Shown here one piece after another: positions 23,834-32,032 of a stretch of 35,288 nucleotides of DNA. The position numbers and the translations under genes were made by a program. Every line of letters starts with the position of its first letter. The first letter of the stretch is position 1. The notes under the pieces were generated by a model that worked only from the letters and a program-made list of their open reading frames with translations, searched no databases and was not told the DNA's origin. The DNA comes from JBKHDT01 sp049974825 (GTDB lineage Bacteria; Pseudomonadota; Gammaproteobacteria; Halothiobacillales; Halothiobacillaceae), in NCBI GenBank assembly GCA_049974825.1, contig JBNGDJ010000009.1:1-35288 (forward strand). The letters run 5' to 3'.

Positions 23834-24583
23834 ATGATTTTTGATCTTCGCCGACCAACCCTGGCCGTATCCCGTTTGTTGATCGCTCTGCTGGCCGTCG
23901 TCGTGCTGGCCGGTCCCGCGTTTGCCGATGCCGACCTGCCGAAGGTCGATATCGTTTTCGCGACCGGCGCCGAGGCCGATGAGCTGCTGGCCCGGGCCGA
24001 GGAAAAAACGCCGTTCTGGCGCCTGATGCGCGGGTTTGTTTCCGAGCGCGAGCTGACCTTCTGCGGCGTGGCGACCGCGGCGATGACGCTCAATGCCCTT
24101 GACGTGAAGCCACCGCCCTCGCCGGAAATTCATCCCTTCAGCGTGTTTGATCAGTACAACCTGTTTACCGCCGAGGCGCTGGCGGTGAAGTCCGTGGGCG
24201 AGATCCAGCGAAGTGGCCTCACGCTGGAAGAAGTGGCGGCCATTCTGCGCAGCCACGGGGCCGAGGTGGCCGTTCGCCATGCGGGTGAGTACTCTCTGGC
24301 GCAGTTCAGGGAGGAGGCGCGGGCGGCGCTGCGCGGGGACGGCAGTATCGTGACCGTCAACTTTGCCCGCGCCGGGCTGGGCATGGAAGGCCCGGGGCAT
24401 CATTCGCCGCTGGCGGCTTATGACGAGGCCAGCGACCGCTTTTTGATGCTGGATGTGGCGCGTTACGAATGGCCGCCATCCTGGGTGCGGGCCGAGGATC
24501 TCTACCGGGCCATGAACACGCGTGACGACGACGCGGGCAAGCAGCGCGGCTGGCTGGTGGTCCGTGCCCAGGGCAGCCCCTGA
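23834..24583 (+). CDS. Exported phytochelatin synthase-like peptidase (family C83)
   Basis: Papain-like enzyme of the phytochelatin synthase family (249 aa). The triad is visible: Cys77 in TFCGVATAAM, His189 in GHHSPLAAYD and Asp207 in LMLDVARYEWPP. The His-Asp spacing of 18 matches plant enzymes. Bacterial members mainly cleave glutathione to gamma-Glu-Cys. Residues 1-31 form a Sec signal peptide (charged start, LLIALLAVVVL core, AFA cleavage), placing it in the periplasm. It has only the catalytic domain and lacks the Cys-rich C-terminal part of plant enzymes. ATG at 23834 has AGGA 8 nt upstream. It is the first of six same-strand genes; a role in thiol or metal handling is inferred. Confidence 0.85.
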   Translation: MIFDLRRPTLAVSRLLIALLAVVVLAGPAFADADLPKVDIVFATGAEADELLARAEEKTPFWRLMRGFVSERELTFCGVATAAMTLNALDVKPPPSPEIHPFSVFDQYNLFTAEALAVKSVGEIQRSGLTLEEVAAILRSHGAEVAVRHAGEYSLAQFREEARAALRGDGSIVTVNFARAGLGMEGPGHHSPLAAYDEASDRFLMLDVARYEWPPSWVRAEDLYRAMNTRDDDAGKQRGWLVVRAQGSP

Positions 24584-24691
24584 ACCGGATCATTCTGCGG
24601 CGGGCTGGCGGTCCATCGGCAGCCCGGGGAGGCTTTCTCGCCCGAAGCAACGGGCACCATGCACAACGGATGTTTTCAGGAGGGCAGAGTC

Positions 24692-25165
24692 ATGAACGAC
24701 TCGCGACGCGGTTTTCTGCGCATTCTGCTGGCGGGGCTGGCCGCCGCGCCCTGGCCGCTTCAGGCGGCGGGTTCGACAAGCGCAAGCCCGGATGCAGGGA
24801 CGAGCGATGGTGGCTGGGATGCCGCGGCTGAACGGCTTTGCGGGGTGCAGGGCATTGATCATGGTCTGCTGCACGACACTCGTGCCGCGCTGCTGACCCG
24901 GCACGACCCGGCCCGGGTCGAAAAGCTGGCGCAGGTAGCCGTGGCCGCCAGCGACGAGACGCTGGCCGCCGATCTCACGCGAGCCGGACTGGAGGACATC
25001 GCAGAGGACGCGCTTTCCCTCATCTTCGGGGTCGAGCGACTGGCCGACTTTGACTTCAGCGCGATCCCGGTATGGGTCGCGCTTGCCTACACCAAGCCGC
25101 CAACGCATTGCAGCCCGCAGTTCGGGGACTGGGCGCAACCGCCCAAGGCGGTGTCGCATGGCTGA
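24692..25165 (+). CDS. Tat-exported small subunit of a GMC-type dehydrogenase
   Basis: Small protein (157 aa) with a twin-arginine signal, SRRGFLRILLAG (4-15), followed by a hydrophobic run and an AQA-like cleavage region near 27. The rest is helical and has the look of the small subunits of membrane sugar, sorbitol or gluconate dehydrogenases, for example the closing VWVALAYTKPPTHCSPQFGDWAQPP. Such subunits carry the flavoprotein partner across the membrane. The start has AGGAGGG 7 nt upstream. It overlaps the flavoprotein gene by 8 nt, which supports the assignment. The family match is from pattern memory and is moderately sure. Confidence 0.75.
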   Translation: MNDSRRGFLRILLAGLAAAPWPLQAAGSTSASPDAGTSDGGWDAAAERLCGVQGIDHGLLHDTRAALLTRHDPARVEKLAQVAVAASDETLAADLTRAGLEDIAEDALSLIFGVERLADFDFSAIPVWVALAYTKPPTHCSPQFGDWAQPPKAVSHG

Positions 25166-26777
25166 GGCAAACCAAGGCCACGATGCCGATGTCATCGTGA
25201 TCGGTGCGGGGATCGTCGGGGCCACGGCCGCTTGGCGGCTGGCCTCGGCCGGTGTTTCGGTGCTGATGGTGGAGGCGGGGGCCGAGGTCAATCGCGGCAA
25301 GGCGCTGATCCGGTTCCGCGCCCATCCGGAAAACGGCGTCAATGCCCCCTATGAGGTGCTGCCGAGCGCACCCTATCCGACGGCCGACAACGCGCACTAC
25401 CTCAATGCCGGCCCGGACAAGTTCATCGGCAGCTACACGCGGGTGGTCGGGGGCACGAGCTGGCACTGGACCGGCTTTGGCACCCGGTTTTTCCCGGCCG
25501 ATTTTCGCAGTCGCAGTCTCTACGGCGTCGGTGAGGACTGGCCAATCGGCTACGATGACATGGTGCCCTACTACCAGCGCATCGAATCCTTCTGGGGTGT
25601 TGCCGGGCCGACCGAGAACGCGCTGGATGCGCCGCGTGACACGGCCTACCCGATGCCCGAGATTCCGCTGACCTGGCTGGACCGGCAAGTGGCGGAGGCG
25701 GTGCATGGCATGGGGCTGTCGGTGCGCGCCTGGCCACATCTGCGCAACAGCGTGGTGTTCGATGGTCGGCCGCCTTGTTGCGGCAATGCCAGCTGCGTCC
25801 CCATCTGCCCCATTGGCGCCAAGCTCGATGGCAGCCACATCGTGGGCAAGGCGAAGGCGGCCGGGGCGAAATTGCTCAACCCGGCTACCGTGTTCCGGTT
25901 GGTGGTGGACAACGACGGGCGGATCACCGAGGCGCACTGCAGGCGGCCCGACGGCGAAGAGACGAAGCTGCGCGCTCGGCATTTTGTGGTCGCCTGTCAT
26001 GCCATCGAGACCCCGCGGCTGTTGCTGATGTCCCGTGATGACCGTCTGCCTCAAGGCATTGCCAACAGCAGCGACACCGTGGGCCGCTACCTGATGAGCC
26101 AGGGTAGCATCGACAGCCGTGGCCTGGTCGCCAAGCCCGTCTGGCCCTACCGCGGCCCCACGACCACCGGCGGCATCTGGGAGTATCGAGACGGTGAAGG
26201 ACGCAAGAAGCGTGCGGCCATTGGCATCTCGATGCTCAACCGCGGTTTTCGCGCCGCGACCGGACCGATTGACCGCGCTAGTGACCTGATCCACCAGGGA
26301 CTGGTCGGCAAGGCCCTCGCCGAGCGCCTCAGCGAGCAGTGCGCTCGTGAGCTGGTCCTCAATGTCTCGGCCGAAACCCTGCCGGAGGCCGACAACCGCG
26401 TGACCCTGTCCGAGCATCAGGATGAATCCGGCCTGCCGCGTCCGCAGGTGTTCTTCCGCATGGACGACTACACCCGCGATGGCCTTGCCTTCGGAGCCGG
26501 CCTTCAGGAAAAGATCCTGCGCCAGATGGGGGCGGACGAAGTCGACAGCGACCCGGCCGGCCTGAGCGTTGCCATTATGGCCGGCAGTACCCGCATGGGT
26601 GATGATGCCGGGCGCTCTGTGGTCGACAGCCATTGCCGCAGTCACGATCACGACAACCTGTGGATTCTTGGCACTTCGGTGTTTCCGACCGCGCCGGTCA
26701 GCCCGCCGACCGTCACTGCCGGGGCCCTGGCGCTGCGTGCGGCCGATCAACTGCTCGACAGTCTGCGCAAGGGGTGA
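25158..26777 (+). CDS. GMC-family FAD dehydrogenase with Cys-cluster motif; catalytic His/Asn not seen
   Basis: Large flavoprotein (539 aa) of the sugar/gluconate dehydrogenase branch of GMC oxidoreductases. FAD binding: VIVIGAGIVGATAAWRLASAG near the N terminus and VVGGTSWHWTGF. Cysteines 207, 208, 213 and 217 (CCGNASCVPIC) match the CCx4Cx3C motif that binds a 3Fe-4S cluster in FAD glucose dehydrogenase. In the C-terminal domain the motif normally reading HxxGTxRMG is IMAGSTRMG, so Ile473 replaces the catalytic His. The later N-x-P-T reads SPPT, with Ser515 in place of Asn. It may be inactive on usual substrates or use another chemistry. It has no signal peptide and should travel with the Tat small subunit upstream. 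No cytochrome c subunit follows. Confidence 0.85.
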   Translation: MAEANQGHDADVIVIGAGIVGATAAWRLASAGVSVLMVEAGAEVNRGKALIRFRAHPENGVNAPYEVLPSAPYPTADNAHYLNAGPDKFIGSYTRVVGGTSWHWTGFGTRFFPADFRSRSLYGVGEDWPIGYDDMVPYYQRIESFWGVAGPTENALDAPRDTAYPMPEIPLTWLDRQVAEAVHGMGLSVRAWPHLRNSVVFDGRPPCCGNASCVPICPIGAKLDGSHIVGKAKAAGAKLLNPATVFRLVVDNDGRITEAHCRRPDGEETKLRARHFVVACHAIETPRLLLMSRDDRLPQGIANSSDTVGRYLMSQGSIDSRGLVAKPVWPYRGPTTTGGIWEYRDGEGRKKRAAIGISMLNRGFRAATGPIDRASDLIHQGLVGKALAERLSEQCARELVLNVSAETLPEADNRVTLSEHQDESGLPRPQVFFRMDDYTRDGLAFGAGLQEKILRQMGADEVDSDPAGLSVAIMAGSTRMGDDAGRSVVDSHCRSHDHDNLWILGTSVFPTAPVSPPTVTAGALALRAADQLLDSLRKG

Positions 26778-26842
26778 GGCGTATGCTGCCCGAAGAGGGG
26801 CGGTTTGCCCGTCCGGAACACGCTGTCTGCCATGACTGACGC

Positions 26843-28222
26843 ATGAAGCCCCCAGCGACCCACTGGCGCGCACTGGCGGTGCTGGTGCTGCTCAATGCCG
26901 TCACGCCGATGGTGCTGGTTGGCCTGGCCCTGTCCGAGCATGCCATCGGCACCGCGCTTGGCCTGGATGTCAGTGAGCAGGTGCTGCTGCTCGAAAGCTT
27001 TGTCATGGCGGTCCTGATCCTCACCCTGCTCAGCGGACCGCTGATCGGGCGCTTCGGGATCGTGCGGGTGCTGGCCGGGTCTGTGCTGGGCGCCTCTGCC
27101 GTCCTGCTGCTGCTTGCAGCGCACGCGGTCTGGTTGAAGGACCCTACGGCGCTGGAGCTGGCCGCGCTCACCTTTTTGCTTGGCGCCTGCGTGGCGCCGC
27201 TGTCGCCTGCCACCCAGGTGCTGGCCGCAGACATGGCCCCCAAGGAGCGGCGGGCCTGCCGGCTTGTGCTCTGGACCGGCGCAAGGACTGCCGGGATGAT
27301 TGCCGGCGCGCTGTCCGCCGGCGTTTTGCTTGCCCACTATGACTGGGGCGCGGTGTTTCTTCTGCCGCTGGTCCTGCTGCTGCCTGCGCTGGCTTTGCTG
27401 CGCGGCCTGCCGCGCGCCGAGGTCGCCGCCCATCCCTTCGACCTGCCGGGGCTCGGGCTGCTGCTGGCCTGGCTGCTGCCGCTGGCCGTGGTTCTGGTGT
27501 TTTCGGACGAGTGGTCCGGTTGGGGCGTCGGGCCCGCCGTTCTGGTCGCCATCGCCATTGGCCTGGTTTTGTGGCTGTTTCTGCGTCACTGCCTGCGCGC
27601 GGCCGCCCCGCTGCTTCGGCTTGATGCGCTATGGCTGCCGGGCGTTGGCTTCGCCCTGCTGCTGGTGTTTCTGCTCAACCTGGCCACCACGGGTCAGTAC
27701 GAGGTGCTCTTTGTCCAGGACGTGCTCGGCTGGGCAGCCACCGCGGCCGGCTGGTTCGCGCTGGCCTACGCCTTCGGGCAGCTCGCCGGCGTGGGGGCAT
27801 CCAGCCTGCTGACGCGATGGCTGGGCAACGTGGTGCTTGTGGGTCTCGGCCTGCTGATTCTGGTTCTGGGGATGATCGGCTACACCCGCTTTGAACCGGG
27901 TGCCGGCACGCTGGCGACGGTCCTGCCCCACTTGCTGACCGGCTTCGGGTCGGGGCTGGCGCTGCCCTTGCTGTCGGTGATCGCCTTCAGGCACGTGCCC
28001 GAGACGCGCCATGCGGATGTCTCGTCGCTGCTGGTTTTTACCTACATTCTCGGGACGGAGATTGGGCTGGATGCGCTGAGTCTGGTCTACGACCACTTTG
28101 CGCAGGCCGCGAAGATGGCCGGTTTCCACGCGGTATTCGTTTCCGAGCTGGGTATTGCCGTGCTTTGCCTGCTGACTGTGCTGCTGGTGCTTTGGTCGCG
28201 TCGGGCAATGGCCGGGCGGTAA
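26843..28222 (+). CDS. MFS transporter, 14-helix (DHA2-like)
   Basis: Integral inner-membrane transporter (459 aa). I count about 14 hydrophobic segments, the number usual for the DHA2/EmrB-type efflux branch. A GPLIGRFGIVRVLAG loop between helices 2 and 3 corresponds to motif A, and a charged KERRACR loop follows helix 4. There are few charged residues inside the helices, so the substrate cannot be guessed. The ATG at 26843 lies 65 bp after the GMC gene with no terminator between them, suggesting one transcript. It may move the product or substrate of the neighbouring exported enzymes; this is inference from position. Confidence 0.82.
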   Translation: MKPPATHWRALAVLVLLNAVTPMVLVGLALSEHAIGTALGLDVSEQVLLLESFVMAVLILTLLSGPLIGRFGIVRVLAGSVLGASAVLLLLAAHAVWLKDPTALELAALTFLLGACVAPLSPATQVLAADMAPKERRACRLVLWTGARTAGMIAGALSAGVLLAHYDWGAVFLLPLVLLLPALALLRGLPRAEVAAHPFDLPGLGLLLAWLLPLAVVLVFSDEWSGWGVGPAVLVAIAIGLVLWLFLRHCLRAAAPLLRLDALWLPGVGFALLLVFLLNLATTGQYEVLFVQDVLGWAATAAGWFALAYAFGQLAGVGASSLLTRWLGNVVLVGLGLLILVLGMIGYTRFEPGAGTLATVLPHLLTGFGSGLALPLLSVIAFRHVPETRHADVSSLLVFTYILGTEIGLDALSLVYDHFAQAAKMAGFHAVFVSELGIAVLCLLTVLLVLWSRRAMAGR

Positions 28223-28330
28223 CAGTCGCCATGTTTCTTGGCCCCGGTTGCGCGTTCGGGTGGGGTAGGGACCGGGGTGTTTGCATTCCATGCAGGTGTT
28301 CCCGCACAAGAATTTCTGGAGGGTCGGTTC

Positions 28331-29959
28331 ATGAGTCGCATCTTGCTTGCTGCCGGTCGTGATCACAGCCTGCTGGGGCTGGCGGACGGTTCCCTGTTCG
28401 GGTTTGGCGGAGAAGGCAGCGGCCGCCCGCCGGAGCCGGCCGACGAACAGGCAGAGGCGCAGGCCGTGGCCCAGTTGTGTGCGCCGGCGGTCGATGTGAC
28501 GGCGCCCGCGGCCTCCGATATCACGACTCTGCGGGCGCCTGCCGCACTGGCAGCCGGTTTTGGATTCAGCCTGGCGCTGGATGCAAAGGGCCAGGCCTTT
28601 GGCTGGGGGACAAATCGTACCGGGCAGATCGGGCCCGAACCGGGGTTCCACGTGGCGCCGACCCCCGTGCGCGGGCTTGTGCCGCTGACCGACATCGCCG
28701 CCGGGGAATTCCATGCCCTTGGCCTTGATGCCGAAGGCCAGGTCTGGGGGCTCGGGCGCTGGGGCGACCCGGCCGCCCCGCCGACTACCCGGGGGCAGCC
28801 GCAGCGCCTGGACCTGCCACCGATACAGGCGATTGCCTGTGGCCAGGCGTTTTCGGTCGCGCTCGACGAGGACGGGGCGGTTTGGGCCTGGGGTGCCAAT
28901 GGTGCGGGCGTGCTTGGGCCGGATGCGCCGCGCCGTGGCAGCGGCAAAGCCCTGCGCGTGCCCGGCCTGCCGGCGATCCGGGCCATTGCCGCGGGCAGTC
29001 AGCATGTGCTGGCGCTTGATCACCAGGGCCGGGTCTGGACCTGGGGCGGTAATGCCGGTGGCCAGCTTGGCCCGGGATCGGTGGGCGCCCACAGCGCCAC
29101 GCCGCATCGCCTGCCCGGGCTGTCGGGTATTGTCGAAATCGATGCCGGCAGTGATTTCAGCATGGCCCGAGACGAAGCGGGCCGCTTGCATCTGTGGGGG
29201 CTCAATGCTCTGGGCCAGCTTGCCGACCCGGACGCGCCGCGCAGGCGGCCGGAACCGCAGACTGTCACAGGTCTGCCCAAAATCACCGGCATCCGTGCGG
29301 GGCAGGCGCATGCGCTGGCCGTGGACAACTCGGGTGGCGTCTGGGCCTGGGGCGCCAATCAGCTTGGCCAGATCGGTGATGGCACCCGCTTTGCGCGCGC
29401 CTTGCCCACGCGGGTGTTCTCGCCAAAACAGGGCTGGCTGAATGACGCGCTCGGTCAGCGGGCGGCCGATACCGGCGGTTGGACCATCATCCCGGTGGCC
29501 GATTCGCGCGAGACCGCAGACTTGCTGCCCGGAAATGGCTGGCGGGTGGTGTTTTTCGGCTACACGCACTGCCCGGATGTCTGCCCGACCACGCTGGCCC
29601 GGCTCGCCGTCCTCACCGAGGCGCTTGAAAACACCTCGGGCCTCACCTTTCAATTCTGCACCGTGGACCCCGAGCGTGATGGTGCCGAACACCTGGGCAA
29701 CTACGTTCGCCACTTTGCGCCCCGCATCGAGGCCCTGCGGCTGCCGCGGATGCGACTCAACCGGCTGGTGGCTGCGCTGGGGACGGGGTATCGCTACACC
29801 CCGGCCGAGGGTGGTCGATACTGGGTGGAGCACAGCACCTACGGCTTCGTGATCGACGATGCCGGTCGCCTGCGCTTTGCGATCCCCGACGGCTATCGGC
29901 CGGCACGGGTGGCTGACGACCTGAAAAGACTCATCAACGACAGAGGTATGCGCGCATGA
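28331..29959 (+). CDS. RCC1 seven-bladed propeller fused to a SCO1/SenC copper-thioredoxin domain
   Basis: Fusion protein of 542 aa. Residues 1 to about 370 contain seven RCC1-type repeats, each reading roughly AAG-x-H-x-LALD-x-G-x-VWxWG, enough for one complete propeller. Residues ~385-542 are a SCO1/SenC domain: FFGYTHCPDVCPTTL with Cys414 and Cys418, the VDPERDG motif, and His501 in EHSTYGFVIDD. These are the three copper ligands of SCO proteins. No signal peptide or membrane helix is seen; the first blade starts almost at residue 1, so the protein looks cytoplasmic, unlike ordinary SCO proteins. ATG has GGAGGG 7 nt upstream. The stop overlaps the multicopper oxidase start (ATGA), pointing to a role in loading or reducing that enzyme's copper site. 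Confidence 0.85.
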   Translation: MSRILLAAGRDHSLLGLADGSLFGFGGEGSGRPPEPADEQAEAQAVAQLCAPAVDVTAPAASDITTLRAPAALAAGFGFSLALDAKGQAFGWGTNRTGQIGPEPGFHVAPTPVRGLVPLTDIAAGEFHALGLDAEGQVWGLGRWGDPAAPPTTRGQPQRLDLPPIQAIACGQAFSVALDEDGAVWAWGANGAGVLGPDAPRRGSGKALRVPGLPAIRAIAAGSQHVLALDHQGRVWTWGGNAGGQLGPGSVGAHSATPHRLPGLSGIVEIDAGSDFSMARDEAGRLHLWGLNALGQLADPDAPRRRPEPQTVTGLPKITGIRAGQAHALAVDNSGGVWAWGANQLGQIGDGTRFARALPTRVFSPKQGWLNDALGQRAADTGGWTIIPVADSRETADLLPGNGWRVVFFGYTHCPDVCPTTLARLAVLTEALENTSGLTFQFCTVDPERDGAEHLGNYVRHFAPRIEALRLPRMRLNRLVAALGTGYRYTPAEGGRYWVEHSTYGFVIDDAGRLRFAIPDGYRPARVADDLKRLINDRGMRA

Positions 29960-31488
29960 AATGGACCCGCCGACGCTTTCTTCGCAGCTCCGCCCTAGCG
30001 CTGGGGGCAACCAGCCTGCCGCTCGGCCTGCTCAGCGGCTGCCGCTCGGACGATGGACCGCGCACCACGCCCGGCTTGCAGATGCCCGAAATCCGCTCGG
30101 TTGACGGTCTGCTTGAGGCCGAGCTCGTGCTCGATTACGCCAGCCTCCAGTATCCGGTGATGCCTGATGAGCCCTTTGATGCGGGCGGGGATTCGGTCTC
30201 GCCGCAACAGGTGACCTTGCGCTGCTACAACGGGTTTATCACCGGCCCAACGCTGATTGCCCGCCCCGGCGACCGCGTACGCATCGTCATCCGCAACCGC
30301 CTGCCGGAAGACCCCGACATTCCGCCGGGCGCGCCGGGACAGTTCAACACCACCAACCTGCACGTCCACGGCGCCTATGTCTCGCCCAAGGACAACGGCG
30401 ACAACGTCTTCGTCGACATCCCGCCGAGCACCGACTACGTGATGGAATTTGACGTCCCCCTCGACCATCCGCCCGGGACCTACTGGTATCACCCGCATCT
30501 GCATGGCTCCGTCGCCCTGCAGGTCGCCAGCGGCTGCGCCGGGGCTTTTGTTGTCGAAGGGGACATCGATGCCGTGCCCGAAATCGCCGCCGCCGAGGAA
30601 CACACCCTCGTGTTCCAGTCGCTGGTCACCGACGAGCAGGGTCGGCTGGAGGACTTCGCCCTCGTTGATGGGGGCGACATCGAACGGGAATTCATGACCA
30701 TCAACGGCTTCCTGCGCCCGACCATCGTGATGCGCCCCGGCGAGGTACGACAGCTTAGGCTGGTCCACGCCGGCATCTACCGCACCATGCTGCTGTCGCT
30801 CGATGACCATCCCTTGCAGCTGTTTTCCTTCGACGGCGACACGCTGGCACAGGTGAAAACCGTGGACACCCTTCAGCTGTCGCCGGCCAACAAGGCCTCG
30901 GTACTGGTCCAGGCCTCAATGAGTCCCGGCACCTACTACCTGCGGCGGCTGGAATTCAGCGAAGACGTCCCCTTCGAGAAACCCGTACCGGAAATTGTGC
31001 TGGCGCGCATCGTGGTGCAGGGCGAGCCCCTGCCCATGGGCCTGCCTCAGGGCACTCTCCCGCGCCCGGCCGTACTCGATGAGATCCGGGACGATGAGAT
31101 CACCGGGTCTCGCACACTGGTGTTCGACGTGCAAAGCGGCGTGCCCGGCGGTTATGGCCCCAATGAGCTGGGGTTTCTTGTCGACCAGCAGATGTTCGAT
31201 GCCGGACGGGTCGACCAGCGGGTCACGCTCGGCTCGGTCGAGGAATGGACCATCGTCAATGCCACCGGCGCCCAACATCCCTTCCACATCCACCAGGGGC
31301 CATTCCAGGTGGTGGCCGTCAACGGCCACCCCGTCACCCCGATGTGGGCCGACACCTGGCCCCTGCCCGGCAACGGCACACTCACCATCCGCCTGCGCTT
31401 CGACCGCTTCGACGGCCGCTACGTGCTGCATTGCCACATGCTGCCCCACGAGGACCTGGGCATGATGCAGGTCGTGGAGGTGGTTTAG
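29956..31488 (+). CDS. Tat-exported multicopper oxidase
   Basis: Laccase/CotA/CueO-type enzyme (510 aa) that couples one-electron oxidation of a substrate to reduction of oxygen to water. All four copper motifs are intact: H136-V-H138-G, H179-P-H181-L-H183, HPFHIH (441-446), and HCHMLPHEDLGMM (492-504). In the last, Cys493, His498 and axial Met503 form the type 1 site. The leader has TRRRFLRSS (Tat) and then LLSGC, a possible lipobox, so it may be an anchored lipoprotein. Folded export by Tat fits a cofactor enzyme. The start overlaps the RCC1-SCO stop by 4 nt. Copper or phenol oxidation are possible roles, but no Met-rich CueO segment is seen. Confidence 0.92.
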   Translation: MKWTRRRFLRSSALALGATSLPLGLLSGCRSDDGPRTTPGLQMPEIRSVDGLLEAELVLDYASLQYPVMPDEPFDAGGDSVSPQQVTLRCYNGFITGPTLIARPGDRVRIVIRNRLPEDPDIPPGAPGQFNTTNLHVHGAYVSPKDNGDNVFVDIPPSTDYVMEFDVPLDHPPGTYWYHPHLHGSVALQVASGCAGAFVVEGDIDAVPEIAAAEEHTLVFQSLVTDEQGRLEDFALVDGGDIEREFMTINGFLRPTIVMRPGEVRQLRLVHAGIYRTMLLSLDDHPLQLFSFDGDTLAQVKTVDTLQLSPANKASVLVQASMSPGTYYLRRLEFSEDVPFEKPVPEIVLARIVVQGEPLPMGLPQGTLPRPAVLDEIRDDEITGSRTLVFDVQSGVPGGYGPNELGFLVDQQMFDAGRVDQRVTLGSVEEWTIVNATGAQHPFHIHQGPFQVVAVNGHPVTPMWADTWPLPGNGTLTIRLRFDRFDGRYVLHCHMLPHEDLGMMQVVEVV

Positions 31489-31590
31489 GGAATCTCTGCA
31501 CGAATGCTTCAGATTCCCGATTGGGGCATGGATGCCCCAGCGCGTAATGGCGAAGGCGGTTGAGCTGCTGGCACGGGGCCTCACCGCTCG
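31489..31590 (+). repeat. Intergenic hairpin repeat, copy 3
   Basis: Begins right after the multicopper oxidase stop: GGGAATCTCTGCACGAATGC, ATTCCCGATT, and the perfect hairpin GGGGCAT-GG-ATGCCCC (31523-31538), nearly identical to copies 1a and 1b. The following GNRA stem is decayed (AATGGCGAAGGCGGTTGA). From about 31590 to the tRNA terminator at 31722 I see nothing. Confidence 0.75.
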
Positions 31591-31721
31591 AAGGAGGCGG
31601 CAATTCAGAAGTTTTGCCAGAGACTTTGGTGGCGTCATGATTGATGTGGCCCCGAGCGATTTGGGCGCGACCACCTGGTGATTTTTCGGGCTTGCTGCGC
31701 CACCAGTGTCCCACGGACATG

Positions 31722-31744
31722 AAAAAGGCCCGACAAATCGGGCC
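31722..31744 (-). terminator. Rho-independent terminator of tRNA-Phe
   Basis: On the minus strand, GGCCCGA-TTTG-TCGGGCC followed by TTTTT, 18 nt past the tRNA 3' end. A 7-bp GC-rich stem with a T run is a textbook terminator, in contrast to the repeat hairpins. Confidence 0.9.
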
Positions 31745-31761
31745 TAAGTCATTGAATTATA

Positions 31762-31837
31762 TGGTGGCCAGAGAGGGAATCGAACCCCCGACACGGGGAT
31801 TTTCAATCCCCTGCTCTACCAACTGAGCTATCTGGCC
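31762..31837 (-). tRNA. tRNA-Phe (GAA)
   Basis: A 76-nt cloverleaf on the minus strand. Acceptor stem GGCCAGA pairs with TCTGGCC, followed by discriminator A and an encoded CCA. D arm is GCTCAGTTGGTAGAGC. Anticodon stem GGGGA/TCCCC encloses TTGAAAA, giving anticodon GAA for phenylalanine. The T arm contains GGTTCGATTCC. It has its own promoter and terminator and is the only RNA gene I find. Confidence 0.97.
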
Positions 31838-31851
31838 GTCGCGAGGCGCGC

Positions 31852-31880
31852 ATTTAATCGCCTTTTTCCTCGCGCGTCAA
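31852..31880 (-). promoter_or_regulatory. Sigma-70 promoter of tRNA-Phe
   Basis: On the minus strand, -35 TTGACG and -10 TTAAAT separated by exactly 17 bp. A GC-rich stretch (GCGCGCC) follows before the tRNA 5' end, like the discriminators of stringently controlled stable-RNA genes. The gap from here to hisB (31881-32032) holds no gene and no clear his leader peptide. Confidence 0.75.
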
Positions 31881-32032
31881 GTGTTGGGTGTTTTGAGGGG
31901 CAAGCCTTGCCGGAGTGCCGGTGCGCCCGGGCGGGCGTTTCTGCGATGCCTGCGGCCTTGCATTCCCCGGCAGGTGGGTTTCGGTGTATTCTTGCAGATC
32001 GACACATTCATTCTCATCACGCCGTCTTTATC

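Noticed and set aside
27629..30010. A 793-codon open frame on the minus strand across the MFS and RCC1-SCO genes
   Set aside because: It is antisense to two well-supported genes and its protein shows no recognisable domain. Long antisense frames are expected at this GC content. The same applies to long minus-strand frames at 25056-26873, 11629-12921 and 519-1631.
31641..31826. A 61-codon frame overlapping tRNA-Phe
   Set aside because: Its second half is the tRNA read in the wrong direction, and it has no ribosome site or homology that I can recognise.
31838..32032. Histidine attenuator leader before hisB
   Set aside because: I looked for a short frame with a run of His codons followed by alternative stems and did not find one.
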